From the NCBI GenBank assembly GCA_021808425.1, contig JAKBBS010000055.1, positions 1 to 17,723 of the forward strand: a stretch of DNA of 17,723 nt, in the 5' to 3' direction. Each line of letters begins with the position of its first letter. Positions within the stretch are counted from its first letter, which is position 1. Shown one piece after another: positions 1 to 6,490 of the stretch. This DNA comes from Actinomycetes bacterium. GTDB taxonomy: Bacteria > Actinomycetota > Acidimicrobiia > Acidimicrobiales > Palsa-688. The position numbers and the translations under genes are program-made. The notes under the pieces were generated by a model. That model was not told the origin of the DNA and made no database searches. It saw only the letters and a program-made list of their open reading frames with translations.

Positions 1-47
1 AGTTTCCTCAAATTGCTTTCAGCTTGACGATGAGCACTTAGCGTTTG

Positions 48-119
48 CTCGGGGGGGAGGACTCGAACCCCCAACAACAGGGCCAGAACCTGTCGTGTTG
101 CCGATTACACCACCCCCGA
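48..119 (-). tRNA. tRNA-Gln, anticodon CUG
   Basis: Read on the minus strand, this 72-nt stretch folds as a complete cloverleaf. The acceptor stem is TCGGGGG/CCCCCGA with discriminator G. The D arm is short (GTG/CAC). The anticodon stem ACAGG/CCTGT encloses the loop TTCTGGC, so the anticodon is CTG and reads CAG. The T arm is GGGGG-TTCGAGT-CCTCC with one G-T pair. CCA is not encoded: the next bases are CAA. The first pair is U1-A72, as in bacterial tRNA-Gln. It starts 16 nt after the gltX stop codon in the same direction, so it is probably cut out of a gltX transcript. I see no further tRNA in the 47 bases beyond it. Confidence 0.96.
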
Positions 120-135
120 AGGCGGTGTTCCGATC

Positions 136-1536
136 TTAGCCGGTCGGGGATTCATCGTGCAGCCTTACCTGCCCGGAGCGAAGGCGGCTCAAAGTCCTGT
201 CTCGCCCGAGAAGCTCGATCCCTTCCATCAGTGGAGGACCGACCGGCCGGCCCATGACGGCGAGGCGGACTGGAGCTTGGGCGTCGCGCAGGTTGGCGAC
301 GCCGACCTTTTCTCCAGCGCTGCTCAACGCCTGATGGATTCCTTCGACGTCCCATGTAGCCACCGCGAGGGCTTCGATCGCGGCTTCGAGCACCTCCCCG
401 AACTTCGCGTTCTTGCGGACGGCCTTGCGCCATTCGACCAGGTCCACTACCGGTTCGGGTCGGTAGGCGAAGTCGGCCATCGTGTAGACCTCGGCCAACG
501 TCCTGACCCGCTCCTGTACGAGCGGTGCCAACGCAGCCCAGCGCGAGCGCAGCCACTCCTGCGAACGTTCGACGAACTCAGCTTCGGGCAGTCCGCGAAG
601 GTAGTGCGAGTTGACCGCCGCCAGCTTACGCTCGTCGAATATGGCGGGCGCCGACTTCACGTCCTCGAGACGGAACACCTCGACCATCTCGTCGAGCGCC
701 AGGATCTCACGATCGTCCCCGGGAGACCAGCCGAGCAGGGCCAGATAGTTGACCATCGCCTCAGCGAGGTAGCCGTCGTCTCGAAAATCCTCGACCGCCA
801 CCTTGTCACGCCGCTTGGACAGCTTCTTTCCCTGCGCGTTGTTGATAAGCGGCAGATGGGCGAATACGGGAAGCTCGCCGTAGCCGAGCGCCTCCCACAA
901 CAACGCATATTTCGGAGTGTTCGACGTGTGGTCCTCGCCCCGTACCACGTGCGTTATCGCCATGTCGGCGTCGTCGACGACATTCGCGAGGATAAAAAGG
1001 GGCTCCCCGTTGGACTTGCGCACCCCGAAGTCCTCGATCGCGGCGAGCGGAAAGGTCGGGTCCCCGCGCACGAGGTCCATGAACTGCAGGGTTCCCTCTC
1101 GGGGCGTCTTGAACCGCAGCATCAGCGAATCCCCGGCGTCGAGCCCTCGGTCACGACAGAACCCGTCGTAGCCGGGAGGGCCTCCACGCTCGCGGGCGCG
1201 TTGTTGTATCTGCGCGGCGGTGCAGTCGCAGGCGTAGACCGCTCCACACTCGACGAGCGCGGATATCGCTTGACGGTAGAGCTCCCCTCGCTCGGATTGG
1301 AGGTAGGGGCCCTCGTCCCAGTCGAGTCCGAGCCAGCGAAGCGACGACAGTATGCCCTCGACGTGCTCGGGCCGGTTGCGGGCAGTATCGGTGTCTTCGA
1401 TTCGAAGGACGAACGTGCCGCCTTCTCGTCGAGCGAACATCCAGTTGAAAAGCGCGGTACGTCCGGTTCCGACATGGAAATACCCGGTGGGAGACGGCGC
1501 TATTCGTACTCGGGGGGAGGCATGCACTGTGCCCAC
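136..1536 (-). CDS. gltX: Glutamyl-tRNA synthetase (GluRS)
   Basis: A cytoplasmic class I aminoacyl-tRNA synthetase that charges tRNA-Glu with glutamate. The N-terminus carries APSPTG followed by the HIGH-type motif HVGTG. The KMSKS-type loop is KKLSKR, about 240 residues in. Between them lie CDC and a later C within YDGFC, resembling the zinc-binding insertion of many GluRS. The length of about 466 residues is normal. The start is uncertain: the frame stays open to a TTG at 1560, and GTG codons at 1536 and 1527 are alternatives. I chose 1536 because GGGA lies 6 nt upstream. The gene follows the sigma factor by about 55 nt and precedes tRNA-Gln by 16 nt. Lineages without GlnRS use a non-discriminating GluRS plus GatCAB for tRNA-Gln. 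The adjacency is suggestive, but no gat genes lie in this window. Confidence 0.96.
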   Translation of the reverse strand: MGTVHASPRVRIAPSPTGYFHVGTGRTALFNWMFARREGGTFVLRIEDTDTARNRPEHVEGILSSLRWLGLDWDEGPYLQSERGELYRQAISALVECGAVYACDCTAAQIQQRARERGGPPGYDGFCRDRGLDAGDSLMLRFKTPREGTLQFMDLVRGDPTFPLAAIEDFGVRKSNGEPLFILANVVDDADMAITHVVRGEDHTSNTPKYALLWEALGYGELPVFAHLPLINNAQGKKLSKRRDKVAVEDFRDDGYLAEAMVNYLALLGWSPGDDREILALDEMVEVFRLEDVKSAPAIFDERKLAAVNSHYLRGLPEAEFVERSQEWLRSRWAALAPLVQERVRTLAEVYTMADFAYRPEPVVDLVEWRKAVRKNAKFGEVLEAAIEALAVATWDVEGIHQALSSAGEKVGVANLRDAQAPVRLAVMGRPVGPPLMEGIELLGRDRTLSRLRSGQVRLHDESPTG

Positions 1537-1591
1537 GCTAGTTCCCGTGCGCCGGGGCAAGGTCGACCAGGTTCAGCGAACCGCCTCGGGC

Positions 1592-2521
1592 TCAGCTGGC
1601 CAGAAGGTCGTAGGCCTGGGTGCCCGACAGCTGCCGGCGGAGCTTGCCGATCGCGTCACGCTCGATGCGACGGACACGCTCTGCAGTGAGCTGCATCTCT
1701 TCGCCGACTTCGCCCTGCGTGCGCGGCTCGCCGCGATCCAGACCGTACCTCAACGTCAGGACTTGGCTCTCCTCGTCGGAAAGCTTCGCCAGGAAACGCG
1801 AGACCTCGTCGGGCAGCAAGCCCGAGGCAACAGATTCGAAGGGCGACTCTGCAGTCCTGTTGACCACCAGATCCCCGAGGCTCGTGTCGCCGTCCTCGCC
1901 GACGGTCACATCCAGGCTCATCGGGTCGCTGTCGTAGCGGAATAGTTCGGATATGCCCGATTCGCTGATGCCCATCGCCTCGGCAAGCTCGGCGAGCGTT
2001 GCGGGCCGTCCAAGCTTGACTTCCATCTCGGCCTGGATGCGGCGCGCTCGCCTGATCTCGTCACCGATGTGCGCCGGGATCCGCACGGTATGCGCGGTGT
2101 TCTCGACGGCACGACCGATGGCCTGGCGTATCCACCAGGTCGCGTACGTCGAGAACTTGAAACCCTTGCGCCAGTCGAACTTCTCCACGGCGTGGATGAG
2201 TCCTAGGTTCCCCTCCTGGATGAGATCGCTTAGAGGCAAACCTGACCATTGGTACTTGCGTGCCACAGAAACGACGAGGCGAAGGTTCGCGTTGATGAAC
2301 TCGGCGCTCGCAGCCTCGCCTTCGCGGACGACCTTATTGAGCTTGCGCCGCTCGGCGGTCGTCAGATGGGCGTTGCCGGCGAGGGCCTCGCGGCCTGCTT
2401 GGCCTTCTTGGATGAGCCGACCAAGGCGCATCTCGTCGGACTTGGTGAGCAAAGGAAAGCTTCCGGCCTCGTCGAGATACAGTCCTAGAAGATCGGGGGC
2501 GTAAGATGTGCTTTGGGCCAT
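1592..2521 (-). CDS. Sigma-70 family RNA polymerase sigma factor (group 2, RpoD/HrdB-like)
   Basis: Directs RNA polymerase to promoters. Region 1.2 is at residues 9-40 (DLLGLYLDEAG). Region 2 spans about 73-145, with FINANLRLVVSVA, DLIQEGNLGLIHAVEKFD and the -10-recognition stretch FSTYATWWIRQAIGRAVE. Region 3 follows at about 146-230. Region 4 is at about 240-297 and ends in the helix-turn-helix EVGEEMQLTAERVRRIERDA. The 309-residue length without a region 1.1 extension points to a group 2 (non-essential, principal-like) sigma factor rather than the housekeeping one, which is an inference. There is only a weak ribosome-binding site upstream of the ATG. A candidate -10 (CATAAT, minus strand) lies 30 nt upstream. 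gltX and tRNA-Gln follow on the same strand. The exact orthologue (SigB, HrdA and so on) cannot be named from sequence alone. Confidence 0.95.
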   Translation of the reverse strand: MAQSTSYAPDLLGLYLDEAGSFPLLTKSDEMRLGRLIQEGQAGREALAGNAHLTTAERRKLNKVVREGEAASAEFINANLRLVVSVARKYQWSGLPLSDLIQEGNLGLIHAVEKFDWRKGFKFSTYATWWIRQAIGRAVENTAHTVRIPAHIGDEIRRARRIQAEMEVKLGRPATLAELAEAMGISESGISELFRYDSDPMSLDVTVGEDGDTSLGDLVVNRTAESPFESVASGLLPDEVSRFLAKLSDEESQVLTLRYGLDRGEPRTQGEVGEEMQLTAERVRRIERDAIGKLRRQLSGTQAYDLLAS

Positions 2522-2551
2522 GACTCTAGTGTTAACCCCAAGGGCCAGCGG

Positions 2552-2574
2552 ATTATGCCGGATCTTCGGTCCGG
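2552..2574 (-). promoter_or_regulatory. Candidate sigma-gene promoter with inverted repeat
   Basis: On the minus strand CATAAT (2557-2552) matches the -10 consensus at five of six bases and lies 30 nt before the sigma start codon. Directly upstream is the perfect inverted repeat CCGGA-N7-TCCGG (2558-2574), which would fill the spacer between the -10 and -35 elements. No good -35 hexamer is visible. An operator is the simplest reading, but nothing here identifies the binding protein. Confidence 0.4.
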
Positions 2575-2625
2575 ATACATGTGACTCTCGACACTCTCCT
2601 GGCCGACCTTGACCTTTTTGTCGCC

Positions 2626-3843
2626 TTATTGGCGAGATGACCCCTCATTTTCCAAGTTTTTGCGGTGATCGGGATGGGAAATCGCGATCAACCTGGCAGC
2701 CCGCTCGGAATCTCTACAGCCCCGCAGGTCAGCAACCCCGCACTCGGTCACCACCACGTCGACGTCGCTGCGCGGCGTCGACACGACGTCGGGTCGCGCC
2801 ACGATCGTCGAGTGTCCACCCGCGGTGGAAGCCATCGCGACCACGGAGAGGCCTCCGCGAGATGCAGAGGCCGCCACGGCGAAGTCGGGGTGGCCGCCGG
2901 GACCGGCGACGATGCGCCCACCGGCAGACTCGACGTTGACGGAACCGTCGAGGCCGACCTGCACAGCGGTGTTGACTGCGACGAAGCGCTCGATGGACGC
3001 TGCCGCGGTCAGGTCATGGCTCTCGGAGACCTCGATGAGCTCGAGGCGGCCGTCCGCGGTCATCGCCGAGAGGCGCTCCCCTCCCCACACGTAGGCCGCT
3101 CGGGCAGGCCCCGCTAGCAGGCCTCTGGCTTCAAGGTCGGCGAGCTCGTCTGTGACGAGCCCGGAATGCACGCTCACTGGCGTCTCCAGGCACGACACAA
3201 CAGCCGCCCCGATCGCACCTGGACCCCACTGAAGCGTGGCACGAGGCGGAATCAAACCAGCTACGTGGCGGCCTATAGCAAGCTGCACGGGCCCGCTGCG
3301 CACCGTAGGGGCGGGGTCCGCTGGCTCAGCTCGCTCCACGACGCCGAGCACCTCGCATTCGGGCAGCAGCGGGTGGCCGGGGCGTGCCTTTCCCGGCCAA
3401 CGCTCGACGACAACCCTGCCTGCGGCCCGAACAGCGGCGAGCGCCCAGCCGGGGCTTCCCGCCACACGCCACCAGCCGCCGGCCTCCCACGCGCCGACAA
3501 CCACGATGTCTTGGCGAAACCGGCCGGAGAAGAGCCGCGACAGGGTCGACAGGCGCGCCGGGACGTAGTCGACGACTCCCGACGCGACTGCGCGCCTCGT
3601 GCCGGGCCCGACAAGGAACGTCGACATTTTGATCGGCATGTCCCCAGCGCCTGCATCTGCAAGCCAGGGGGGCTCGCGAACGACCCAACCTAGAAAGAGT
3701 TCGATCGACTCGGGGTTTGGTGCCCACCTCGGATGCCCTCGCCCGCGGCCGGCCGCATCGAGAACCTGCTCTGGCGGCGGCAGCGCCCCGTCGGGGCCAT
3801 CCGCATACGCGACCCGCAGGGGCTTCCCTTGGGTAGCGGTCAT
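2626..3843 (-). CDS. Acetyl-CoA hydrolase / CoA-transferase family protein (divergent)
   Basis: Related to the family that moves CoA between carboxylates (acetyl-CoA hydrolase, 4-hydroxybutyrate CoA-transferase). The C-terminal half is typical: LQWGPGAI, then VHSGLVTDELADLEARG, VNTAVQVGLDGSVNVES, GGHPDFAVAAS and VTECGVADLRG. The frame ends in HPDHRKNL. The N-terminal third is short and poorly conserved. In characterised members the segment after the LQ.G.GAI motif reads H-S/T-E, the Glu carrying the CoA thioester. Here the third residue is Gly (codon 3160-3162), so classical transfer chemistry is doubtful. The frame opens at 3897, but the first 18 codons are atypical and have no ribosome-binding site. 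I prefer the ATG at 3843, giving 405 residues. The gene is downstream of the EamA gene on the same strand, and the substrate is unknown. Confidence 0.85.
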   Translation of the reverse strand: MTATQGKPLRVAYADGPDGALPPPEQVLDAAGRGRGHPRWAPNPESIELFLGWVVREPPWLADAGAGDMPIKMSTFLVGPGTRRAVASGVVDYVPARLSTLSRLFSGRFRQDIVVVGAWEAGGWWRVAGSPGWALAAVRAAGRVVVERWPGKARPGHPLLPECEVLGVVERAEPADPAPTVRSGPVQLAIGRHVAGLIPPRATLQWGPGAIGAAVVSCLETPVSVHSGLVTDELADLEARGLLAGPARAAYVWGGERLSAMTADGRLELIEVSESHDLTAAASIERFVAVNTAVQVGLDGSVNVESAGGRIVAGPGGHPDFAVAASASRGGLSVVAMASTAGGHSTIVARPDVVSTPRSDVDVVVTECGVADLRGCRDSERAARLIAISHPDHRKNLENEGSSRQ

Positions 3844-3915
3844 CACGGGCGACCCCCGCCATCGATCAGCCCAAATCCGTAAACGTCTACCTGACATCCA
3901 TACTTAGTGCACTCG

Positions 3916-3940
3916 TCACGGCGTGATAGAGAGACGTCTC
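3916..3940. repeat. Two small palindromes upstream of the CoA-transferase-like gene
   Basis: TCACG-G-CGTGA (3916-3926) and the perfect 10-bp palindrome GAGACGTCTC (3931-3940) sit between the stop of the EamA gene and the start of the CoA-transferase-like gene. They may be an operator or part of a weak transcription end, since no T-run follows on either strand. They may also be chance. Confidence 0.3.
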
Positions 3941-3955
3941 CCCTATGCGGCGTCT

Positions 3956-4822
3956 TCATCGGGCGGCCAGGGGCGCACGGCGCCGGGTCGCCAGCCACGC
4001 CCCGCCGAGGATCATGACGAAACCGACGGCGGTCGCCCACGTGACCGCCTCGCCAAGCACAGCAGCTCCAAGCGCCACAGCGACCGCGGGATTCAGGTAC
4101 GTGACGACCGTTGCTCTCACCGCCCCCATCTCCGCTATGAGAGCAAAGAATATGACGAACGCAACCGCAGTACAGACGATCCCGAGAACGAGAAGTGACG
4201 CCACCGTCGTTGCAGGTAGTACCGCCGGTGGGTGCGCCACAGCCCACGGGGCGTACACAACCGCGCAGAAGCCGACTGACACCGCCGCTATACCGAAAGG
4301 GGGCACAGAGCCGAGTCTCCTCGCCAGGATCGCCGGCCCTGCCGCGTAGCCGATGACGGTCACACCGACTACCGCGACAGAGCCGAGCTCGGAGCGGCCT
4401 ACGGTGAAGCCGAGGAGGACCGCAACTCCCGCGAGCCCTATAAGCAACCCCGTCCCGTTGGTAACGCTGAGACGGTCATGTGCTGGTGACGCCATCGCGA
4501 TAACAGCTCCGATCAATGGGACGGCCGACACGAGAAGCCCAGTTAGCGAGCTCGACAGGTGTTGTTCCGCGTCTGCGAGGAGCACCCACGGAACGACGAG
4601 CTCGACGACGCTGTAGGCCAATAGCGGTTTCCAGTGCTCGACCAAGGGTCGCAGCTCACCGCGACGCGCAGCGATCGGCAATAGTAGGGCCGCCCCTATG
4701 GCCGTGCGGGCGAACACGAGATCCGGTGGGCTCACGTGCCGGACGGCTACCTTGATCAACAGGTACGGGACCCCCCATATGATGCTCAAAGCTGCGAAGA
4801 ACACCAGACCCCTGCGAGACAC
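3956..4822 (-). CDS. EamA/DMT-family transporter, ten predicted membrane segments
   Basis: A multispanning inner-membrane protein of the drug/metabolite transporter superfamily, with the usual two EamA halves of about five hydrophobic helices each. The first half begins VFFAALSIIWGVPYLLIKVAV and includes a PPDLVFARTAIGA-like segment, the common signature after helix 1. The second half ends with ATVVTYLNPAVAVALGA and VGFVMILGGAWLATRRR, a typical EamA terminus with positive charges on the inside. I start at the GTG at 4822 (289 residues) because AAGG lies 8 nt upstream. The frame remains open to 4882, but that extension would overlap the divergent kinase gene and is not hydrophobic. The cargo cannot be read from the sequence. 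Family members export amino acids or metabolites, or import them. Confidence 0.9.
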   Translation of the reverse strand: MSRRGLVFFAALSIIWGVPYLLIKVAVRHVSPPDLVFARTAIGAALLLPIAARRGELRPLVEHWKPLLAYSVVELVVPWVLLADAEQHLSSSLTGLLVSAVPLIGAVIAMASPAHDRLSVTNGTGLLIGLAGVAVLLGFTVGRSELGSVAVVGVTVIGYAAGPAILARRLGSVPPFGIAAVSVGFCAVVYAPWAVAHPPAVLPATTVASLLVLGIVCTAVAFVIFFALIAEMGAVRATVVTYLNPAVAVALGAAVLGEAVTWATAVGFVMILGGAWLATRRRAPLAAR

Positions 4823-4858
4823 GCCGCAGACCTTATACGCGCATGGCACTATTTTGAC

Positions 4859-5842
4859 ATGACAGCGCCGGTGCCTCACCACGTCACAGTCGTAGGCGAG
4901 GCTTTAATCGACCTCGTACCGAGTGGCGATCCGCGGACCTTCAAAGCCAAGGAGGGCGGCAGCCCGCTCAACGTCGCCGTAGGCGTAGCACGTCTCGGGG
5001 TGCGGACATCCCTTATGGCCCGACTGGGCGACAACGCTTTCGGTCGGGTGCTGCGACGTTACCTCGAATCCGAATCCGTCGACCTCTCGGCATCCCCAAG
5101 CGCCTCCGAACCGACGACACTGGCGGTCGTCTCCCTCGACCCGGCTGGAAACGCCGTGTACGACTTCTACACAGACGGGACCGCCGACTGGCAGTGGTCG
5201 CACGAGGAGCTCAACCTGGTTCCGCCTGACACGACAATCGTGCACTTCGGGTCTATCGCCGCTTGGACCGATCCTGGATGGCTTCACATCGTGAACCTCA
5301 TCGAGAAGCTTCACGCTGACGGGCACGTTCTGGTGAGCTACGACCCGAACATCCGACCGAAGCTTTGCGGAAGCCGCGACCAAGCGACGTCGAGGATCGA
5401 GCGAGCCGTATCCTCGAGCCACCTCGTCAAGGTCTCTGCGGAGGATTTGGCCTGGCTTTATCCTGGGAAGGCCCCAGCCGGTGTGGCACAGGACTGGATC
5501 GAACTGGGCGCCAGACTGGTGGTGGTCACAAGTGGTGCATTAGGAGCGTCTGCCTATCGCAGAGATGGCATCGCCGTGACCAGGCCTGCCGCCTCGGTGA
5601 GCGTTGTCGATACTGTCGGCGCCGGGGACTCTTTCAGCGCAGCTCTCCTAGCCGCGCTTTGCGAGGCGGCCTACGCATCCCCCGGTTCCATTGCCCTTAT
5701 CGAGAGCGAAGCATTAGACCAAGCTCTCGGCTATGCGGTGATCGCTTCGTCGATCACCTGCTCACGCTCCGGAGCGAACCCACCGACATCGGCCGAAATG
5801 AGGATCGCTCTCGAAGCGACAAGCGAAAATATGTCAATCTGA
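4859..5842 (+). CDS. PfkB-family carbohydrate kinase, fructokinase-like
   Basis: An ATP-dependent sugar kinase of the ribokinase fold, acting in the cytoplasm. Signature 1 is at residues 33-47 (GGSPLNVAVGVARLG). The sugar-pocket strand reads VVGEALIDLVPSG at residues 11-23. YDPNIRP is at 161-167. Signature 2, DTVGAGDSFSAALL, begins at 251 and contains the catalytic base Asp257. The length of 327 residues is normal. These features match bacterial fructokinases best, but 2-keto-3-deoxygluconate or another sugar is possible. The frame is open upstream to 4736. I chose the ATG at 4859 because family similarity starts right after it and the upstream codons would overlap the divergent transporter. 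There is no Shine-Dalgarno, so the message may be leaderless. The tetR gene follows 30 nt downstream. Confidence 0.93.
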   Translation: MTAPVPHHVTVVGEALIDLVPSGDPRTFKAKEGGSPLNVAVGVARLGVRTSLMARLGDNAFGRVLRRYLESESVDLSASPSASEPTTLAVVSLDPAGNAVYDFYTDGTADWQWSHEELNLVPPDTTIVHFGSIAAWTDPGWLHIVNLIEKLHADGHVLVSYDPNIRPKLCGSRDQATSRIERAVSSSHLVKVSAEDLAWLYPGKAPAGVAQDWIELGARLVVVTSGALGASAYRRDGIAVTRPAASVSVVDTVGAGDSFSAALLAALCEAAYASPGSIALIESEALDQALGYAVIASSITCSRSGANPPTSAEMRIALEATSENMSI

Positions 5843-5872
5843 CCCGCGCATTGCCATCATCGTCAGGAGGAT

Positions 5873-5886
5873 ATGATTGAAATCAT
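5873..5886. promoter_or_regulatory. Inverted repeat over the tetR start, candidate operator
   Basis: ATGATT-GA-AATCAT has perfect 6-bp arms with a 2-bp spacer. It begins at the first possible tetR start codon and ends in the second. It is AT-rich against a GC-rich background and follows the AGGAGG ribosome-binding site at 5865-5870. TetR proteins commonly bind short palindromes at their own promoter. Binding here would block transcription or ribosome access. At 14 bp it is at the short end for TetR operators. Confidence 0.4.
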
Positions 5887-6490
5887 GACTGACAGAATTG
5901 ATGGCCGTTCAGCGCGGCGCTCCCGCAATCGTGACGTCGTGATCGAGTCGGCACTGGCTTTAGTTGCCGAAGGTGACGATGATCCGTCAGTCGAGCGGCT
6001 GACAGCGCACTCGGGTTTGTCGGCGCGATCCATCTTCCGTTACTTCGACGGCTTGGACGACTTGCGTCGTGCTGTCATCGCCCGGAACTTCGAGCGGGTA
6101 TCACCGCTACTAGAGATACCGCAGATCGGCAAAGGTTCTTTGGCCGATCGGATTACCCGCTTCGTCGACGCCCGGGTCAAGGTCAATGAGACCATGGCCG
6201 GCACAGCACGCACCGCCTACCTGAGGGCGCCGTACGTACCGGTGATCGCAGAGGACATTGCTCGCTACCGCAAGCTGCTCGACGCAACGGTCCGTCAGCA
6301 TTTCGCCCCCGAGCTCAAGAAGAAAAGCAAGGCCGAGGCCGACGATCTGGTTTCTGTCATTGACGTAATTGCTTCTTTCGACAGCTGGGACATAATGACC
6401 CGCCAGCACCGGCGGAACCGGAGCCAGATCAAGCGATCGTTGACGGCCGCACTCGAGTCCATCCTCGGATTGGCGAAGAAGGGCCGCTAG
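5873..6490 (+). CDS. TetR-family transcriptional regulator
   Basis: A DNA-binding repressor-type protein of 205 residues. The N-terminal helix-turn-helix is clear: VERLTAHSGLSARSIFRYF, with the usual aromatic pair near its end, followed by GLDDLRRAVI. The C-terminal ligand domain is alpha-helical and not diagnostic. A strong AGGAGG lies at 5865-5870. It is only 2 nt from the ATG at 5873 and 14 nt from the in-frame ATG at 5885, so the start is undecided (205 or 201 residues). A perfect inverted repeat covers this start region, suggesting autoregulation. The gene converges on the acyl-CoA ligase gene and shares 4 bp with it. A role in controlling that ligase or the sugar kinase is inference. 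Confidence 0.92.
   Translation: MIEIMTDRIDGRSARRSRNRDVVIESALALVAEGDDDPSVERLTAHSGLSARSIFRYFDGLDDLRRAVIARNFERVSPLLEIPQIGKGSLADRITRFVDARVKVNETMAGTARTAYLRAPYVPVIAEDIARYRKLLDATVRQHFAPELKKKSKAEADDLVSVIDVIASFDSWDIMTRQHRRNRSQIKRSLTAALESILGLAKKGR

Noticed and set aside
1..47. Possible second tRNA or terminator beyond tRNA-Gln
   Set aside because: No cloverleaf, hairpin or T-run can be formed in the 47 bases available.
157..1689. Plus-strand open frame of 510 codons opposite gltX
   Set aside because: Long antisense frames are expected in GC-rich DNA. This one shows no recognisable motif, while the minus strand encodes a complete GluRS.
2620..2634. TCGCC-TTATT-GGCGA hairpin at the CoA-transferase stop as a terminator
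   Set aside because: The stem is only 5 bp and no T-run follows it on the minus strand.
3326..3862. Overlapping minus-strand frame of 178 codons inside the CoA-transferase-like gene
   Set aside because: It is arginine-rich with no motif, as expected of a shifted frame in GC-rich coding DNA.
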